Part shown: one piece after another, positions 1-6,990 of the stretch | Position numbering within the stretch: the stretch's first letter is position 1 | Layout: every line of letters begins with the position of its first letter | From: Salipaludibacillus aurantiacus | GTDB lineage: Bacteria > Bacillota > Bacilli > Bacillales > Salisediminibacteriaceae | Assembly: GCF_900111295.1 (NCBI RefSeq) | Contig: NZ_FOGT01000016.1 | Location: forward strand, 1 to 64,000 | Reading direction: 5' to 3' | Length of the DNA stretch: 64,000 nt | Notes under the pieces: model-generated | Databases searched by the model: none | The model's input: the letters and a program-made list of their open reading frames with translations, nothing else | What the model was told of the DNA's origin: nothing | Translations under genes and position numbers: made by a program

Positions 1-93
1 AAAGCATCACTCAACTCATTGAACCGCCGTATACGAGAACCGTACGTACGGTGGTGTGAGAGGACGGAGGGTCGAACCCTCCTCCTACTCGAT
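1..93 (+). mobile_element. 3' end of a group II intron (domains V and VI)
   Basis: The first 93 bases match the catalytic 3' tail of bacterial group II introns. Domain V lies at about 22-55 (ACCGCCGTA pairing with TACGGTGGT around the ACGTACG core), with a CGC triad as in class C introns. Domain VI follows at about 56-93, with a GGAGGGTCGAACCCTCC hairpin and a CCTACTC segment carrying the presumed branch-point A. The intron ends near the GAT at 91-93. The body and any reverse transcriptase lie outside the window to the left, so mobility cannot be judged. Class C introns typically insert beside terminators (family knowledge). Confidence 0.85.
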
Positions 94-151
94 TATGACA
101 CTGGTGCTTTTTATTATACTTGTTTAATAAGTTTTCCCATGAGCTCGCGAA

Positions 152-193
152 CGAAAAAAAGTTCTAAAAACGAGACGGCCCGTTTTAGAACTA
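152..193 (-). terminator. Rho-independent terminator of the DUF2382 gene
   Basis: On the minus strand an AGTTCTAAAACG / CGTTTTTAGAACT stem is followed by a run of seven T. It directly follows the stop of the DUF2382 gene at 202-753. Confidence 0.85.
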
Positions 194-201
194 TAAGTGG
201 T

Positions 202-753
202 TTAAAAAAATCTGTTATCCTGGTCAGGATCTGTATTTCCTTCAATTTCTGCCCCAGGGTCTTTATCTCTGAATTCTCCTTCATTTTCCTCCACATCAAC
301 GTCCAGTTCTTCCTTTTTTAAGGTTTCTTCAATTTGCTCAACTTCTTGGACTTGGCGCTTCGATACGGAAACCTCATTGAGTTTAACCGGCTGCTTTTCA
401 ATTTCTATTTGTTCTTCTTTTAATGGAATTCGTAATTCTTCTTCATCACCTGCTTCAACAACCATTTCCTGGCGTTTGACAGGGATTCTGATGGTTTTTT
501 CTTCTTCTATGACATCGGTTCGTACGTCGACTTCACCAGTCTGCTCACGTTCCTTGTTTATTTCTAATTCTTCTTCTCGAAGCTGCATCTCAGTCTCCTG
601 GCCGTCTTCTTCCTGATTGGTTTTTCTATTACCAAACGTATAGGTCATGCCGCCCACAGCCGCGCCCAGTATCAGGCCTCCTTCAACAGGGACATTTAAG
701 ACCCACGTAATAAGACTGCCAATAATCGCTCCAGCCACTATATACCTTATCAT
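202..753 (-). CDS. DUF2382 (YsnF/AvaK-type) protein with N-terminal membrane segment
   Basis: 183-residue protein starting at MIRYIVAGAI, chosen because GGAGGAAGCC sits just before this ATG; the longer upstream frame runs through a terminator. Residues about 2-40 form a hydrophobic, glycine-rich segment like a glycine-zipper/inner-membrane anchor. Residues about 60-160 form a charged DUF2382 domain (LREEELEINKE...TGEVDVRTDV, then IRIPVKRQEMVVE). DUF2382 proteins of Bacillus (YsnF) belong to general stress regulons; biochemical function is unknown. The tail is very acidic (DVEENEGE, DPDQDN). It follows a second DUF2382 gene on the same strand, separated by a terminator. Confidence 0.85.
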   Translation of the reverse strand: MIRYIVAGAIIGSLITWVLNVPVEGGLILGAAVGGMTYTFGNRKTNQEEDGQETEMQLREEELEINKEREQTGEVDVRTDVIEEEKTIRIPVKRQEMVVEAGDEEELRIPLKEEQIEIEKQPVKLNEVSVSKRQVQEVEQIEETLKKEELDVDVEENEGEFRDKDPGAEIEGNTDPDQDNRFF

Positions 754-783
754 TAGGCTTCCTCCGTTTATGTGATTTTTAAA

Positions 784-826
784 AAGAGGGTAACTAAAGG
801 CAAAGCCTTTTAAAGTTACCCTTTTG
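784..826 (-). terminator. Terminator between the two DUF2382 genes
   Basis: GGGTAACT and AGTTACCC at 788-795 and 814-821 form a strong stem, extended by AAAGG/CCTTT inside. T-runs on both sides make it potentially bidirectional. It ends transcription of the gene at 844-1350. Confidence 0.8.
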
Positions 827-843
827 AAAAAGTTTAGCAAATG

Positions 844-1350
844 CTATTCTCTTTCAACATCCATATCGCCTTTAGTTTCTACATCTGCTTCGCCGTGTAC
901 GTCGACATCAGCCTTTTCTTTATGAAGAACGTCCCGCACCTGTTCATTTCTTTCAACAGGGCGCTTTTGGGCAGAAATTTCGCCGGTTACCACTGTATGC
1001 TTATCAGCATGCACTTCTTCAGCGGTCACAGGGATACGAACTGATTCTTCTTCTGTTATAGGCTCATCAGTTGGTTCGTGGTTAACTTCTCTCTGTTCAA
1101 TCACAACCTGGTCATGAGAGACAGGGACATTAACTGTCTGTTCTTCTTCAGTAATCTCTTTATGAAGAACGACATCGCCGGTATCTTTTCTTTGTTTATC
1201 GACATCCAGCTCTTCTTCACGAAGATCCATATGAACCTCATTAGCGAATTCAGTCTCCTGTTCGCGGTCCTCCTGGCGTACTTCCTGCATTCCTTTTCGT
1301 CTTTCTTTCTGGTTTTGTTCATTACCATTAAATAAGTCGAAAAAGCCCAT
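844..1350 (-). CDS. DUF2382 (YsnF-type) protein, soluble form
   Basis: 168 residues, starting with MGFFDLFNGNE after an AGGAGGG ribosome site. The central part (about 35-145) repeats the DUF2382 pattern twice: LREEELDVDKQRKDTGDVVL followed by VNVPVSHDQVVIE, then VRIPVTAEEVHADKHTVVTGE. It lacks the membrane segment seen in the neighbouring paralogue, so it is probably cytoplasmic. The last 30 residues are a charged D/E/V-rich tail. Paired DUF2382 genes are common in Bacillaceae and are associated with stress responses; no enzymatic residues are evident. Confidence 0.85.
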   Translation of the reverse strand: MGFFDLFNGNEQNQKERRKGMQEVRQEDREQETEFANEVHMDLREEELDVDKQRKDTGDVVLHKEITEEEQTVNVPVSHDQVVIEQREVNHEPTDEPITEEESVRIPVTAEEVHADKHTVVTGEISAQKRPVERNEQVRDVLHKEKADVDVHGEADVETKGDMDVERE

Positions 1351-1623
1351 TTAGAACCCTCCTAAGAAATAAAATTAAAAGCGGTACAGCCATATCGTTC
1401 CCGCAGCAGAGTTCGTCTATCCGTGGAAGAAAGTGCATGAATTTCACACACGGTCCAACTTTTGAAATGATTGAATAAGCATAAATTAACCAGATGCAGA
1501 AGAAATAATTCTTTACCTCTTGGTAAAAATAGGAATTGCTATAGTATCTCACCCGCCATTTCTTTGTGATAAAATTAAGGTGTCATTAGTACCGTTTTTT
1601 AAAAACAATGGGGGAGAGGATGG

Positions 1624-2361
1624 ATGAAGGTGAATAATCACGATGTTAAGAAGAAACCATTTTATAAAATACGGTGGTTTATGGTATTTACAACTTTATT
1701 GATCGCTGCTGTGCTCACCGGCTGTAACGATGAAGACGCAGCGCAAAGTGAGGATAACGGCAAAAGCAATGTGAGTGAGTTAAATGAACAGGAAAATGAG
1801 CAGAATAACTCAGTTAATGAAGCAGATAATAACGTAAACGATAGCGAAAACAAAAACAATAACGCCGACAACGATGAAGGAAATAATGCAACTGAACCAA
1901 CTAACGAAGAAGCCATAGAGGAAGAGGAAACGGCTGAAGAAGAAGCAGAGAGTAATGGCGAATTTGAAAACGTGATTGCCGGCTTAGACCCTTCTGAAGT
2001 GGAAGACAGAATTAAAAGTCAGGCAGAAGACAATTGGGACGGCGACTACGAAATGCAGGTATTTGTTATTTCTAATCAAACTTCCGCTTATAGCGACTTG
2101 CTGGCATTAAACATCGATAGTGAAGTCAAAGAGACAGTATTAAATAATGCTTTTAAAGATTGGACCTTTGATTTTGAGATGGTCCAATTTGTATACGACA
2201 ACCAGATGCAAGCTTATGATGATATTCAGGCGCTGGAACTGGATACCGAAGTGAAAGAACAGATTCTGGAAGATGCCTTTAATGACTGGGGCGATGATTT
2301 TGAAATGGTTCTGTACGTTTACGAGAACCAGTTAGAAGCCTATGAGGAAATAAATAACTGA
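1624..2361 (+). CDS. Lipoprotein with three C-terminal repeats
   Basis: 245-residue predicted lipoprotein. A basic N-terminus is followed by a hydrophobic stretch and lipobox VLTGC (Cys34). Residues about 36-115 are a low-complexity N/E/D-rich linker. The C-terminal part holds three tandem repeats of about 38 residues, each with the pattern xVxxxIxxxAxxxWxxDxEMVxxVYxNQxxAYxDIxAL. The linker keeps the repeats away from the membrane, so the protein probably acts outside the cell. I do not recognise the repeat family. The start ATG follows GGGGAGAGG; a clean terminator follows, so it is monocistronic. Confidence 0.85.
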   Translation: MKVNNHDVKKKPFYKIRWFMVFTTLLIAAVLTGCNDEDAAQSEDNGKSNVSELNEQENEQNNSVNEADNNVNDSENKNNNADNDEGNNATEPTNEEAIEEEETAEEEAESNGEFENVIAGLDPSEVEDRIKSQAEDNWDGDYEMQVFVISNQTSAYSDLLALNIDSEVKETVLNNAFKDWTFDFEMVQFVYDNQMQAYDDIQALELDTEVKEQILEDAFNDWGDDFEMVLYVYENQLEAYEEINN

Positions 2362-2368
2362 TTAAACG

Positions 2369-2404
2369 GACACGCTGACTGACAGGCGTGTCTTAATTTT
2401 TTTG
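2369..2404 (+). terminator. Rho-independent terminator
   Basis: GACACGC / GCGTGTC stem followed by TTAATTTTTTTG, just after the repeat lipoprotein. Confidence 0.8.
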
Positions 2405-2474
2405 AATTTTTAAAGGATACAAAGAAACAATGCAGAAAGAAGTATAATGAACTAAATATTGGGAGGGAACAAAA

Positions 2475-3254
2475 ATAAAAGACGCATGGTTTACTATTCA
2501 AAAGATTGATCCTCTAACTTTTGCAATAAGTGAATACGGCCATTGGGAGAAAGTCCATTCTTTTTTGCTGCTCGGCACCCATTCGGCCGCCCTTATCGAT
2601 ACTGGGCTGGGGATCGATAATATTAAAAGAGTCACTGATCAGCTGACAAGTCTGCCAATTAAGGTGCTTACGACTCATGTGCACTGGGATCATATAGGCA
2701 GCCACGGTCAATTTACCGACATATATGTGCACGAAGGAGATTTAAACTGGCTGAAGCACGGTATTCAAGGGTTGTCTATCAGCCAAATAAGAAACGACAT
2801 AAGCAGAGATATTACTTCGCCTGTACCTGAAACGTTCAATCCCGAAACTTATAAGCCTTTTCAAGGAGAACCAGCAGGATTGCTGGAAGACGGAGATGAA
2901 ATCGATCTTGGGAACAGACAATTAATGGTCTATCATACACCCGGCCATTCACCAGGCCATATTTGTGTATTTGACAAGACAAACGGCTATTTATTTACTG
3001 GCGATCTTCTTTATGACCAGGCGCCAGTTTACGCTTTTTATCCCTCAACTGACCCTCAGTCCTTAACCGCGTCGTTAGTAAAAATAGCTGGTATACGAGG
3101 AGTGAGAGAGGTGTTTGGGTCACATCATACGTTAGGGCTTTCTCCGGAAATTTTGGAAGAAGTAAAAAAAGCCTGTACATATTTAAGAGAAAACGACCTC
3201 GCAAAATTCGGTACAGGCATTCATCAGTTTAACGGGTTCAGTGTACAATTCTAG
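2475..3254 (+). CDS. MBL-fold metallo-hydrolase, probable ATA start
   Basis: Metallo-beta-lactamase-fold hydrolase of about 259 residues. The zinc motif THVHWDH (H68, H70, D72, H73 from the proposed start) and later metal ligands HTPGHSPGH and GSHH are present, so it should be catalytically competent; substrate unknown. The first standard start (TTG at 2565) would remove conserved N-terminal sequence: the same frame reads on upstream as DAWFTIQKIDPLTFAISEYG, typical for this family. The only codon at a good distance from the GGGAGGG site is ATA at 2475. Either a rare ATA start is used or an ATG was mutated or misread here. Confidence 0.8.
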   Translation: MKDAWFTIQKIDPLTFAISEYGHWEKVHSFLLLGTHSAALIDTGLGIDNIKRVTDQLTSLPIKVLTTHVHWDHIGSHGQFTDIYVHEGDLNWLKHGIQGLSISQIRNDISRDITSPVPETFNPETYKPFQGEPAGLLEDGDEIDLGNRQLMVYHTPGHSPGHICVFDKTNGYLFTGDLLYDQAPVYAFYPSTDPQSLTASLVKIAGIRGVREVFGSHHTLGLSPEILEEVKKACTYLRENDLAKFGTGIHQFNGFSVQF

Positions 3255-3289
3255 AAAGAACTTGAAAAGTTGAAAAGGAGGACCTGTAT

Positions 3290-3589
3290 ATGAGATTGCC
3301 TGATTGTTTATTTTGCGGACGTTCGTTCAGATATAAAGAACTTCTTTTCTTTATGGGATCAGCAAAGCAGTGCCCACGGTGTAAAAACAGACAGTATATA
3401 TCTCCTGACAGCAGACTGAGAGGAGCATTATACAGTTTCTTTTTTGTTGTTTTATTCTCACTTGGAGCTTTTTTTATTAACGCCAGCCCGTCTTTATACT
3501 TTATTTCAGGCTTCTTTATTTTAATTGGTGCTATTGCTGCAAGCCCTTTATTAATTAGATTTACTCGTAAAGAAGAACCTTTATTTTAG
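3290..3589 (+). CDS. Small zinc-ribbon membrane protein (cxxc_20_cxxc type)
   Basis: 99 residues. Two CxxC pairs (C6/C9 and C28/C31) separated by about 18 residues form a treble-clef-like zinc ribbon, followed by two transmembrane helices (about 47-67 and 70-88) and a basic C-terminus. This fits the TIGR04104 cxxc_20_cxxc family of Bacilli, whose function is unknown. A good AGGAGG site precedes the ATG, 36 bases after the hydrolase gene, so the two may be cotranscribed. Confidence 0.75.
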   Translation: MRLPDCLFCGRSFRYKELLFFMGSAKQCPRCKNRQYISPDSRLRGALYSFFFVVLFSLGAFFINASPSLYFISGFFILIGAIAASPLLIRFTRKEEPLF

Positions 3590-3646
3590 GCGGCTGGGTT
3601 AATTTTATCTGACATTCAAAATTTTACAGGAAAGAGGGAGAGGTAA

Positions 3647-3856
3647 ATGCCTTACGTTAATATTAAAGTGACTAAAGAAAACGGCGGTCTGACTAAAGAA
3701 GAAAAAGAATCGTTGGTAAAAGGTGCGACATCCTTACTCCAGGAAACACTGGGTAAAAACCCGGCTTCTACCGTAGTAATCATTGATGAAATAGACACCG
3801 ATAATTACGGTTTAGGTGGCGAACTGATTACTGAACGGAGAAAGCGCGGACAGTAA
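3647..3856 (+). CDS. 4-oxalocrotonate tautomerase family protein
   Basis: 69 residues beginning MPYVNIKVT. Removal of the initiator Met would expose Pro1, the catalytic base of the tautomerase superfamily. The usual family length is 60-70 residues. The C-terminal tail ERRKRGQ is basic. These small enzymes form hexamers and tautomerise 2-hydroxymuconate-like acids, but many Bacillus members have no known natural substrate. Start is supported by AGAGGGAGAGG immediately upstream. Confidence 0.85.
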   Translation: MPYVNIKVTKENGGLTKEEKESLVKGATSLLQETLGKNPASTVVIIDEIDTDNYGLGGELITERRKRGQ

Positions 3857-3973
3857 TATAGTTGAAGTAAAAAAAACTGCTTACATGCAGTTTATTCTTA
3901 TTCATAATGAACTCATTAAAGTATGCTACACTTTGGTTACACAATTTTCCAATTAAAGTGAGGGAAGATCTCA

Positions 3974-4408
3974 ATGAATGAGAGTACAATTAAAGAACTT
4001 CAATCCAAAGAAGAGATTTTGCAAGCTTTCCCAGTCATGAGGCAGCTGCGTTCCCACCTTGATGAACAGGAATACCTGCAGTTAGTGGAAGAAGCGCAGA
4101 AACACGAAGGATATACTATGTATGCCATATTTGAGGAAAAGGAGCTTGCAGGCGTCATTGGGTTCCAACCGATGGTAACGCTGTACTACGGCCGGTTTAT
4201 TTGGGTTTGTGACTTGGTCACAGATCTAAATAAACGATCTAAAGGTTTTGGAGAAAGTTTGCTTACATATGTGCATGAATGGGCAAAAGAAAACGGTTAT
4301 GCCCTTGTCGCTTTATCTTCAGGGATCCGACGCTTTGAAGCCCATCGTTTTTATGAAGAAAAAATGGGTTATAACAAAGCCAGCTTTGTCTTTAAAAAAA
4401 GTTTATAA
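3974..4408 (+). CDS. GNAT family N-acetyltransferase
   Basis: 144-residue GNAT acetyltransferase. The acetyl-CoA loop is visible as [11 protein letters not shown] (about residues 88-98), preceded by the hydrophobic strand [10 protein letters not shown] and followed by [25 protein letters not shown], the usual motif A/B pattern. Substrate cannot be deduced. The gene is alone, with AGTGAGGGAAG upstream and a bidirectional terminator downstream shared with the DUF3243 gene. Confidence 0.85.
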   Translation: MNESTIKELQSKEEILQAFPVMRQLRSHLDEQEYLQLVEEAQKHEGYTMYAIFEEKELAGVIGFQPMVTLYYGRFIWVCDLVTDLNKRSKGFGESLLTYVHEWAKENGYALVALSSGIRRFEAHRFYEEKMGYNKASFVFKKSL

Positions 4409-4425
4409 TTGTTGGCACAAAAAAA

Positions 4426-4447
4426 CAGCGTGTTATTAAACACGCTG
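4426..4447. terminator. Bidirectional terminator
   Basis: CAGCGTGTT-ATTA-AACACGCTG, a perfect 9-bp stem with A/T runs on both sides, between convergent genes. Confidence 0.8.
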
Positions 4448-4456
4448 AGCTCTGAA

Positions 4457-4771
4457 TTAATTACCTTCTTTTTTAGCAAGTTTCACGAGAGTATGGGCCA
4501 TCTTATGCTTTTCGTCATCATCACTGACTTTCCACATTTCCTGAAGAAGCTTTTCTTCACTATTTTTAGGCTCTTCATGGTTTTTAAGGTACTCTGCGAC
4601 ACGTTCTGCTCCTTTAGCCAGATGTTCTTCACTTAAACCAAGCTTTTCGCCTTTTTGGATCTTGTCGTTTAAATAATTTTGAAACTCGTCGAAACTTTCT
4701 AGAATTTCCTGTTTCTTATCTGGAGACATGTTCTCCAGTTTTTCTTCAGCTTGTCGTTTTGGGTCTGCCAC
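4457..4771 (-). CDS. DUF3243 family protein (YmfJ-like)
   Basis: 104 residues, highly charged and helical. The core FDEFQNYLNDKIQKGEKLGL followed by SEEHLAKGAERVAEYL matches DUF3243, a small Bacillales family (YmfJ in B. subtilis) of unknown function. AGGAGGGATTT lies upstream of the ATG. Convergent with the GNAT gene and separated from it by a shared terminator. Confidence 0.85.
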   Translation of the reverse strand: MADPKRQAEEKLENMSPDKKQEILESFDEFQNYLNDKIQKGEKLGLSEEHLAKGAERVAEYLKNHEEPKNSEEKLLQEMWKVSDDDEKHKMAHTLVKLAKKEGN

Positions 4772-5221
4772 AATAAATCCCTCCTAGTAAGTTATATTTT
4801 GGCAGTTCCCCCTATTTAAACTATTTAAACCATTATTATGAAACTTGTGCAAGTTTTATATAACAAATATATAAATAACTTATACATACGAGCAATAAAA
4901 AGAGCAGTTTTTTATTTTTTAGACAGGGAAATCGATACCCGAGCAGTGAGAGAGAGGAAAACAGAAAAGGGGATAGCGATAGAGAGAGAGTTTGCGAACG
5001 AGAAGAAAATTAGCATATCCTCTAACATTCTATTTCCGATGAGTACAAATTAAAACATTCGCTGGACACAAATTCCTGCGTTGTCGTACGTCGTGCAAAA
5101 CTTCTCTAATTTACGTAAAACAAAGGAACGCTTTAAAAAGATTAGAGTGCCGGTTTAATATTACCGCTACACATACTTTTCCTATTAAAAAGCATAAGAA
5201 AGGAACGGTGGAATTTCCAAG
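4772..5221. other. Intergenic region, no gene recognised
   Basis: AT-rich 450 bp between divergent genes. A purine-rich stretch (GAGAGAGAGG type) occupies about 4940-5010. A 71-codon open frame exists but has no ribosome site and a composition unlike the neighbours. Promoters for the two flanking genes must lie here, but no convincing -35/-10 pair was singled out. Confidence 0.5.
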
Positions 5222-6046
5222 ATGATCAAGAATATATTCAGAGGAGCTGCGATTGGAATTACAGAAACAGTCCCTGGAGTAAGCGGCAGCACAGTTGCTA
5301 TGATCTTAGGAATATACGGCCAATTAATATATTCCTTAAGCAGTTTAACAACTGATAAGAGGAATGAGCAGTTGCCATTTTTATTAACGCTTGGGATAGG
5401 GATGCTTTTTGGGTTTGCAGTCTCTATTTATCTCATCGATTATTTATTAAGCACTTACCGCACGCCGACATTATTATTTTTTGCAGGCATTATCACAGGG
5501 TTTCTGCCTTTTCTGTGTAAGGAAGCTGTTAGCAAGTCTCATACTTATTTTCAAAAGACACATTTTTTTATTATTATACTTTTTTTCCTACTAGTAGCCG
5601 GTGGGCAGTTTTTCGGCGGCGGTATTGACATGAATACCGCTGACTTATCGGTCGGAAATTACTTATTTTTAGGGCTTGCAGGCACGGTTGCAAGCACGGC
5701 TCTTGTTCTGCCCGGTATCAGCGGAGCTCTTATCCTGACTATTCTGGGTGTTTATGAAGTGGCAACTGCCTCTGTCCTTACCCTTCATCTTCCTGTCATT
5801 TTGCCGATATTAGCAGGGTTGATCCTCGGTGTTTTATTTACAAGCAGACTAGTCAGGTTTCTTTTAGAGAAGTATACCATGGAAACATACTCTGCTATGA
5901 TCGGCTTAGTTGCCGGTTCTATAATTGCTGTTTTTCATAATGCTGGCGGGCTGATGGAAGCGCAGGTTTTAATAGTTTCCTTACTAACATTTATGGCAGG
6001 ACTTTTTTTGGTATCTATATTAAAGAAAGTACAAAATGCCGGTTGA
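5222..6046 (+). CDS. DUF368 membrane protein (PopT-type polyprenyl-phosphate transporter family)
   Basis: 274-residue polytopic membrane protein with about eight hydrophobic helices. Two inverted-type motifs typical of DUF368 are visible: ETVPGVSGSTVAMILGIY (residues about 16-33) and VLPGISGALILTILGVYE (about 165-182). DUF368 proteins (PopT) recycle undecaprenyl phosphate across the membrane and matter especially at high pH in other bacteria (family knowledge). That would suit an alkaliphile, but this is inference. RBS AAGGAACGG upstream. Monocistronic. Two VTT/DedA-like proteins elsewhere in the window may have overlapping lipid-transport roles. Confidence 0.85.
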   Translation: MIKNIFRGAAIGITETVPGVSGSTVAMILGIYGQLIYSLSSLTTDKRNEQLPFLLTLGIGMLFGFAVSIYLIDYLLSTYRTPTLLFFAGIITGFLPFLCKEAVSKSHTYFQKTHFFIIILFFLLVAGGQFFGGGIDMNTADLSVGNYLFLGLAGTVASTALVLPGISGALILTILGVYEVATASVLTLHLPVILPILAGLILGVLFTSRLVRFLLEKYTMETYSAMIGLVAGSIIAVFHNAGGLMEAQVLIVSLLTFMAGLFLVSILKKVQNAG

Positions 6047-6400
6047 AGAGCGAGGTCTACGTGTTAATTATAATAATATTATGTAAACTTTTCGTTCTTT
6101 ATAGTTAAGGATAAAACAGCCGGGTGGAAAACCTAATCACAATAAGCTTAGTTAATTATAATTAGTCAAATAAGCTGATTGAATGGGTAATATCGCTGAT
6201 TGAAGAAAATTTCAAACTAATAGAAAGATTTTTAGTCCTTATAACTCACCTAAGTGAGCATACAAACGTGTTTTTTAGCTTACATGACACCAACCATGAT
6301 AAAAAACGACCTGGGAGAGAGAAGAAACTCACATGATCACACGACATTTTAACTGTAAATCGATAAATTACTTAACACGGGGATTAATTAGGAGGTAAAA
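6047..6400. other. Intergenic region, no gene recognised
   Basis: AT-rich 354 bp. A small ACTCACCTAAGTGAG inverted repeat lies at about 6245-6260. Nothing coding was seen on either strand. Confidence 0.5.
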
Positions 6401-6781
6401 ATGCCGCACGATTTAAAAAGTCAGCTGAAAGAGTTAGAGGAAAGCCATATAAGTCTTGAGGTTCGCAGAAGTCCGGAAAAACTGGCGGCCCTGCTTGCGG
6501 ATGATTTCTTGGAAATAAGCAGTTCAGGATATAAATACGGAAAGAAAGAATGTCTCGAAACAGGAGTGGTTTTGACAGAAATGACGCTGCATGAGTTTGA
6601 AATTTATCCTCTCGCAACCAATATTGTTTTATCAACTTATTTTATTCATGATAAAACGAGGGACAAAAATACAATGCGCAGTTCTATATGGAAACTTACT
6701 AATGGAGTGTGGCAGTTATCTTTTCATCAGGGAACAGTGACTCCCCTTGAGCCTGAGGACTTTATAGGAAATGGTAATTAA
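6401..6781 (+). CDS. DUF4440 / NTF2-like protein
   Basis: 126 residues with the NTF2-like pattern of DUF4440: LEESH near the N-terminus, LLADDFLEISSSG, YGKKECLE, then beta strands ending in RSSIWKLTNGVWQLSFHQGT. Members are small cone-shaped dimeric proteins, some enzymatic (ketosteroid isomerase fold), some of unknown role. GGAGG seven bases before ATG fixes the start. Followed by a hairpin terminator. Confidence 0.8.
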   Translation: MPHDLKSQLKELEESHISLEVRRSPEKLAALLADDFLEISSSGYKYGKKECLETGVVLTEMTLHEFEIYPLATNIVLSTYFIHDKTRDKNTMRSSIWKLTNGVWQLSFHQGTVTPLEPEDFIGNGN

Positions 6782-6794
6782 TGAAAAGGAACAG

Positions 6795-6824
6795 CGGGTG
6801 CTTCGGCAGCCGTTTTTTTTTATT
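6795..6824 (+). terminator. Terminator with TTCG loop
   Basis: CGGGTGC-TTCG-GCAGCCG stem (one mismatch), then nine T. Confidence 0.7.
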
Positions 6825-6990
6825 GTATAGGTCTAATTATTACAGTTTAAAGGGCGTCCATTATTCTACAAAATATTCTGAAAACAAATGGTAAGTTTTA
6901 ATAGAGAACGCTTCGTTAAGTTCTTAAACCTTTATAAAAGGAGGGTAGGCAGGTACTTATATTTTTTCAACTAAAAAGGAGGCCAACCAT

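Noticed and set aside
1328..1552. 74-codon minus-strand ORF
   Set aside because: Cys/Phe/Tyr-rich translation of AT-rich intergenic DNA, overlapping the start of the DUF2382 gene; no ribosome site.
4838..5053. 71-codon plus-strand ORF
   Set aside because: Purine-rich spacer translation without a ribosome site or any similarity to a known family.
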